IMG/VR virus record: IMGVR_UViG_3300046009_004585
Span: 1-26,998 of that record
Length of the DNA: 26,998 nt
Direction: 5' to 3' (one strand)
From: a virus
Shown in pieces: positions 25,332 through 26,998 of the stretch. The notes under the pieces are model-generated. The model saw only the letters and a list, made by a program, of their open reading frames with translations, was not told the DNA's origin and made no database searches. The stretch's first letter is position 1. Each line of letters begins with the position of its first letter. Made by a program: the position numbers and the translations under genes.

Positions 25332-26998
25332 TTATTTAACCCTAACCATAATATCAGTAGTTGGTTGGCGTATTTCAAACATTGAAGTTGGTTCTCCGAA
25401 TAATGTATATTCACCACTGATATCTATTTGTCTAGTTTCAGTGTCTAAATATGGTTGTGAAATTTCATTTAAACTATATTTACCCTCACCTACTTTGTTA
25501 TAAACCCTTACGTCAATTACGTTTAAAACACCACCAACATTATTAATTGTTTCAATCATAGGGGATAAATAAACATTATCACCCATATCATATTTATTGA
25601 CATCTAAATAAGTGGTTACATTGTTAATAACTTCAGAAATAATCTGTGCTTGAGGTTGTTTTTTATCGATATATAAATCTATTTCAAAACTTAAGTTTAT
25701 GATTTTTCCATCAGTTATTTGAACGTAATCATTCATCATTCTAAAATCTGATAAATATGTTGCCATATTATCTCTTAGCGCGCTAGTTGAATTGTTATTC
25801 AATTTATTAAACTGGTCTAAACCTATTGTGTAAATTTTAATTTTGTTTTGTTCTTCCATTACACCCATTCTGAATGGTACTCCAAATTGACTCGGCATTT
25901 TAGAAATAATAGCTTGGTAATCCTTAATGGTAACCGCTCTATTCTGTGATGCAAAGTTATATTTTGTCATGTATCTAATTTCATCAACGCTAGGTGCATT
26001 TCTACCACCAAGTGCTGGGAATGAATTGTTTACGGTTAAAGAGTTTTTAACAGCTAAATTTGTGTTTTTATTAGCACCATTTATTGTAAAGTTTAATAAA
26101 CCAACGCTCTTTAAAACATTAGGCCCAACATTTGTATCTGAACCACCACCAACTCTATATTTAATAAACATTGTTGTGTTTGCTGTTGGTGTTTGACCTA
26201 AAGAGAAATTATTTATAAAATCACCTATTTGATTAACTAAAGGAATGTTTGAATCAAAATCACATAAACTACTAGTATCTTTAGTACCAGAACCAAATAT
26301 TATCTTTGTAAAACCTAAATCGGTATATTCAGTAATAAATTTTTTATCAACTGTAATCCATTTACCTGGTTTTACACCTGAATTATCAGTTATTTTATTA
26401 TAATCCTCAACAAAAACTTTATTTTCAGCTAACGCATCAACTTCATACCATCTAAGACTTTGGTTTGAAAACTGACTTAATGATGGTATTGTGTTTATAT
26501 TGGTACCATCTAAGGTAATAATCGAATCAATTGATAAAACATTATCTTCTGGTAAAATCACTTCTAAAAATGGTCTTACATCTGAAATATTGATTACTTT
26601 TTTAAAGATTCTAGTAAAACCATTTGTAACTATTTCTCTTTTAGTTAAAGTATAATTTATAAGAGTTCCATTTGAATTAAAGTTTGGTATAATTAATCTG
26701 TTAGGTATACCATTGGTGTTGAATGGATTTGAAAAATCTATATCGTATAAATTCTCAAATATTTTACCAGCACCTGTAACTTGAGAACCAGCGTTAATGA
26801 TTGGTGCGTATGAAATGTCGAATGAATCACCTAGAACTGGAAGTGTAACACTAAAATCAACTATTGTTACAGATGGTCTTTTACCAGGAATTTTTAACCC
26901 AAACGTTCTAGCCATAGATAAAACGGATTTAGTTTGCTGTGCATAATCTATTTGAGTTTCTTGAAACATTCTATCAGTGTTAAAAGAAAGCATGTCAC
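25332..26998 (-). CDS. Baseplate wedge protein, T4 gp6-like (5' end outside window)
   Basis: This is a component of the contractile-tail baseplate wedge; in T4, gp6 dimers build the continuous inner ring of the baseplate. The family signature is clear at residues 329-361, counting from the ATG at 26991-26993: GGRNAPSVDEIRYMTKYNFA followed by QNRAVTIKDYQAI. The stretch around residues 1-45 (LSFNTDRMFQETQIDYAQQT ...) looks like the interior of the usual N-terminal helical region (the D-L-L-S-Y-x-T-D step), and the reading frame stays open to the window edge (codon GAC before that ATG), so the true start is probably further upstream. The C-terminal 200 residues contain YKVGEGKY-like baseplate-J features (DVRVYNKVGEGKYSLNEI). 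It is the first visible gene of the structural operon, with a 63-bp A/T-rich gap after it. Confidence 0.85.
   Translation of the reverse strand, partial: DMLSFNTDRMFQETQIDYAQQTKSVLSMARTFGLKIPGKRPSVTIVDFSVTLPVLGDSFDISYAPIINAGSQVTGAGKIFENLYDIDFSNPFNTNGIPNRLIIPNFNSNGTLINYTLTKREIVTNGFTRIFKKVINISDVRPFLEVILPEDNVLSIDSIITLDGTNINTIPSLSQFSNQSLRWYEVDALAENKVFVEDYNKITDNSGVKPGKWITVDKKFITEYTDLGFTKIIFGSGTKDTSSLCDFDSNIPLVNQIGDFINNFSLGQTPTANTTMFIKYRVGGGSDTNVGPNVLKSVGLLNFTINGANKNTNLAVKNSLTVNNSFPALGGRNAPSVDEIRYMTKYNFASQNRAVTIKDYQAIISKMPSQFGVPFRMGVMEEQNKIKIYTIGLDQFNKLNNNSTSALRDNMATYLSDFRMMNDYVQITDGKIINLSFEIDLYIDKKQPQAQIISEVINNVTTYLDVNKYDMGDNVYLSPMIETINNVGGVLNVIDVRVYNKVGEGKYSLNEISQPYLDTETRQIDISGEYTLFGEPTSMFEIRQPTTDIMVRVK

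Noticed and set aside
25295-25341. Inverted repeat GGTTAAATA / TATTTAACC after the gp6-like gene
   Set aside because: A 9-bp stem with a 29-nt loop in very AT-rich sequence, with its right arm inside the gp6-like coding end; too weak to call a terminator.
3444-26998. Recoded TAG phage (Lak-like)
   Set aside because: Genes up to 1496 codons read without internal TAG, so the standard code explains the window.
1-26998. tRNA genes, CRISPR arrays and insertion sequences
   Set aside because: Nearly all sequence is coding with small gaps; I saw no cloverleaf-like GC-rich stretch, no regularly spaced repeats and no transposase.

Overview
This window looks like part of a large, AT-rich, contractile-tailed phage that infects a Bacteroidota host. 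Four observations support this. (i) A T4 gp6-type baseplate wedge protein heads a run of about 22 kb of co-directional minus-strand tail and baseplate genes. (ii) Replication genes carry upstream elements of the form TTAGTATATTTG, which match the Bacteroidota -7 box TAnnTTTG. (iii) Start codons sit behind A-rich leaders without clear Shine-Dalgarno sequences. (iv) One tail protein carries repeats resembling SprB, the Flavobacterium gliding adhesin. I infer the host from these signals; no host gene is present. All 18 visible stop codons are TAA and long genes contain no internal stops, so the genetic code appears standard.

Layout. Positions 1-3396 form a replication and recombination segment, read right to left: a RuvC-type resolvase (2740-3396), a DnaG-type primase (725-1669) and a RecB/Cas4-type exonuclease cut by the left edge (1-676). 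Between resolvase and primase, on the opposite strand, lies a mobile cassette (about 1700-2633) with a small ribbon-helix-helix-like regulator and a GIY-YIG homing endonuclease. Directly beyond it (2634-2716) is a diverged second copy of the primase promoter and its first 22 codons. A perfect 14-bp hairpin (3415-3448) separates this segment from the structural operon.

Positions 3444-26998 are one tightly packed minus-strand operon. In transcription order it holds gp6-like baseplate wedge (5' end outside the window), a small acidic membrane protein, a 1496-aa multidomain tail protein, 595-, 284-, 289- and 312-aa unknown structural proteins, a 1096-aa baseplate-wedge-like protein, a 1223-aa cysteine-rich protein, a 102-aa MNT-type nucleotidyltransferase, an 80-aa protein, a 509-aa fibre-like protein, and two paralogous fibre/collar proteins (715 and 400 aa). 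Gaps are mostly under 60 bp and four junctions overlap, which implies coordinated late expression and assembly of one baseplate/fibre apparatus.

The most unusual points are: the homing-endonuclease cassette that appears to have split an older primase gene while carrying a replacement 5' end and promoter; a catalytically intact nucleotidyltransferase inside the baseplate operon whose N-terminus resembles that of the fibre proteins; and a giant tail protein with a 45-residue hydrophobic stretch next to a membrane-protein gene. I saw no tRNA, rRNA or CRISPR array, and no gene-free stretch over 300 bp.
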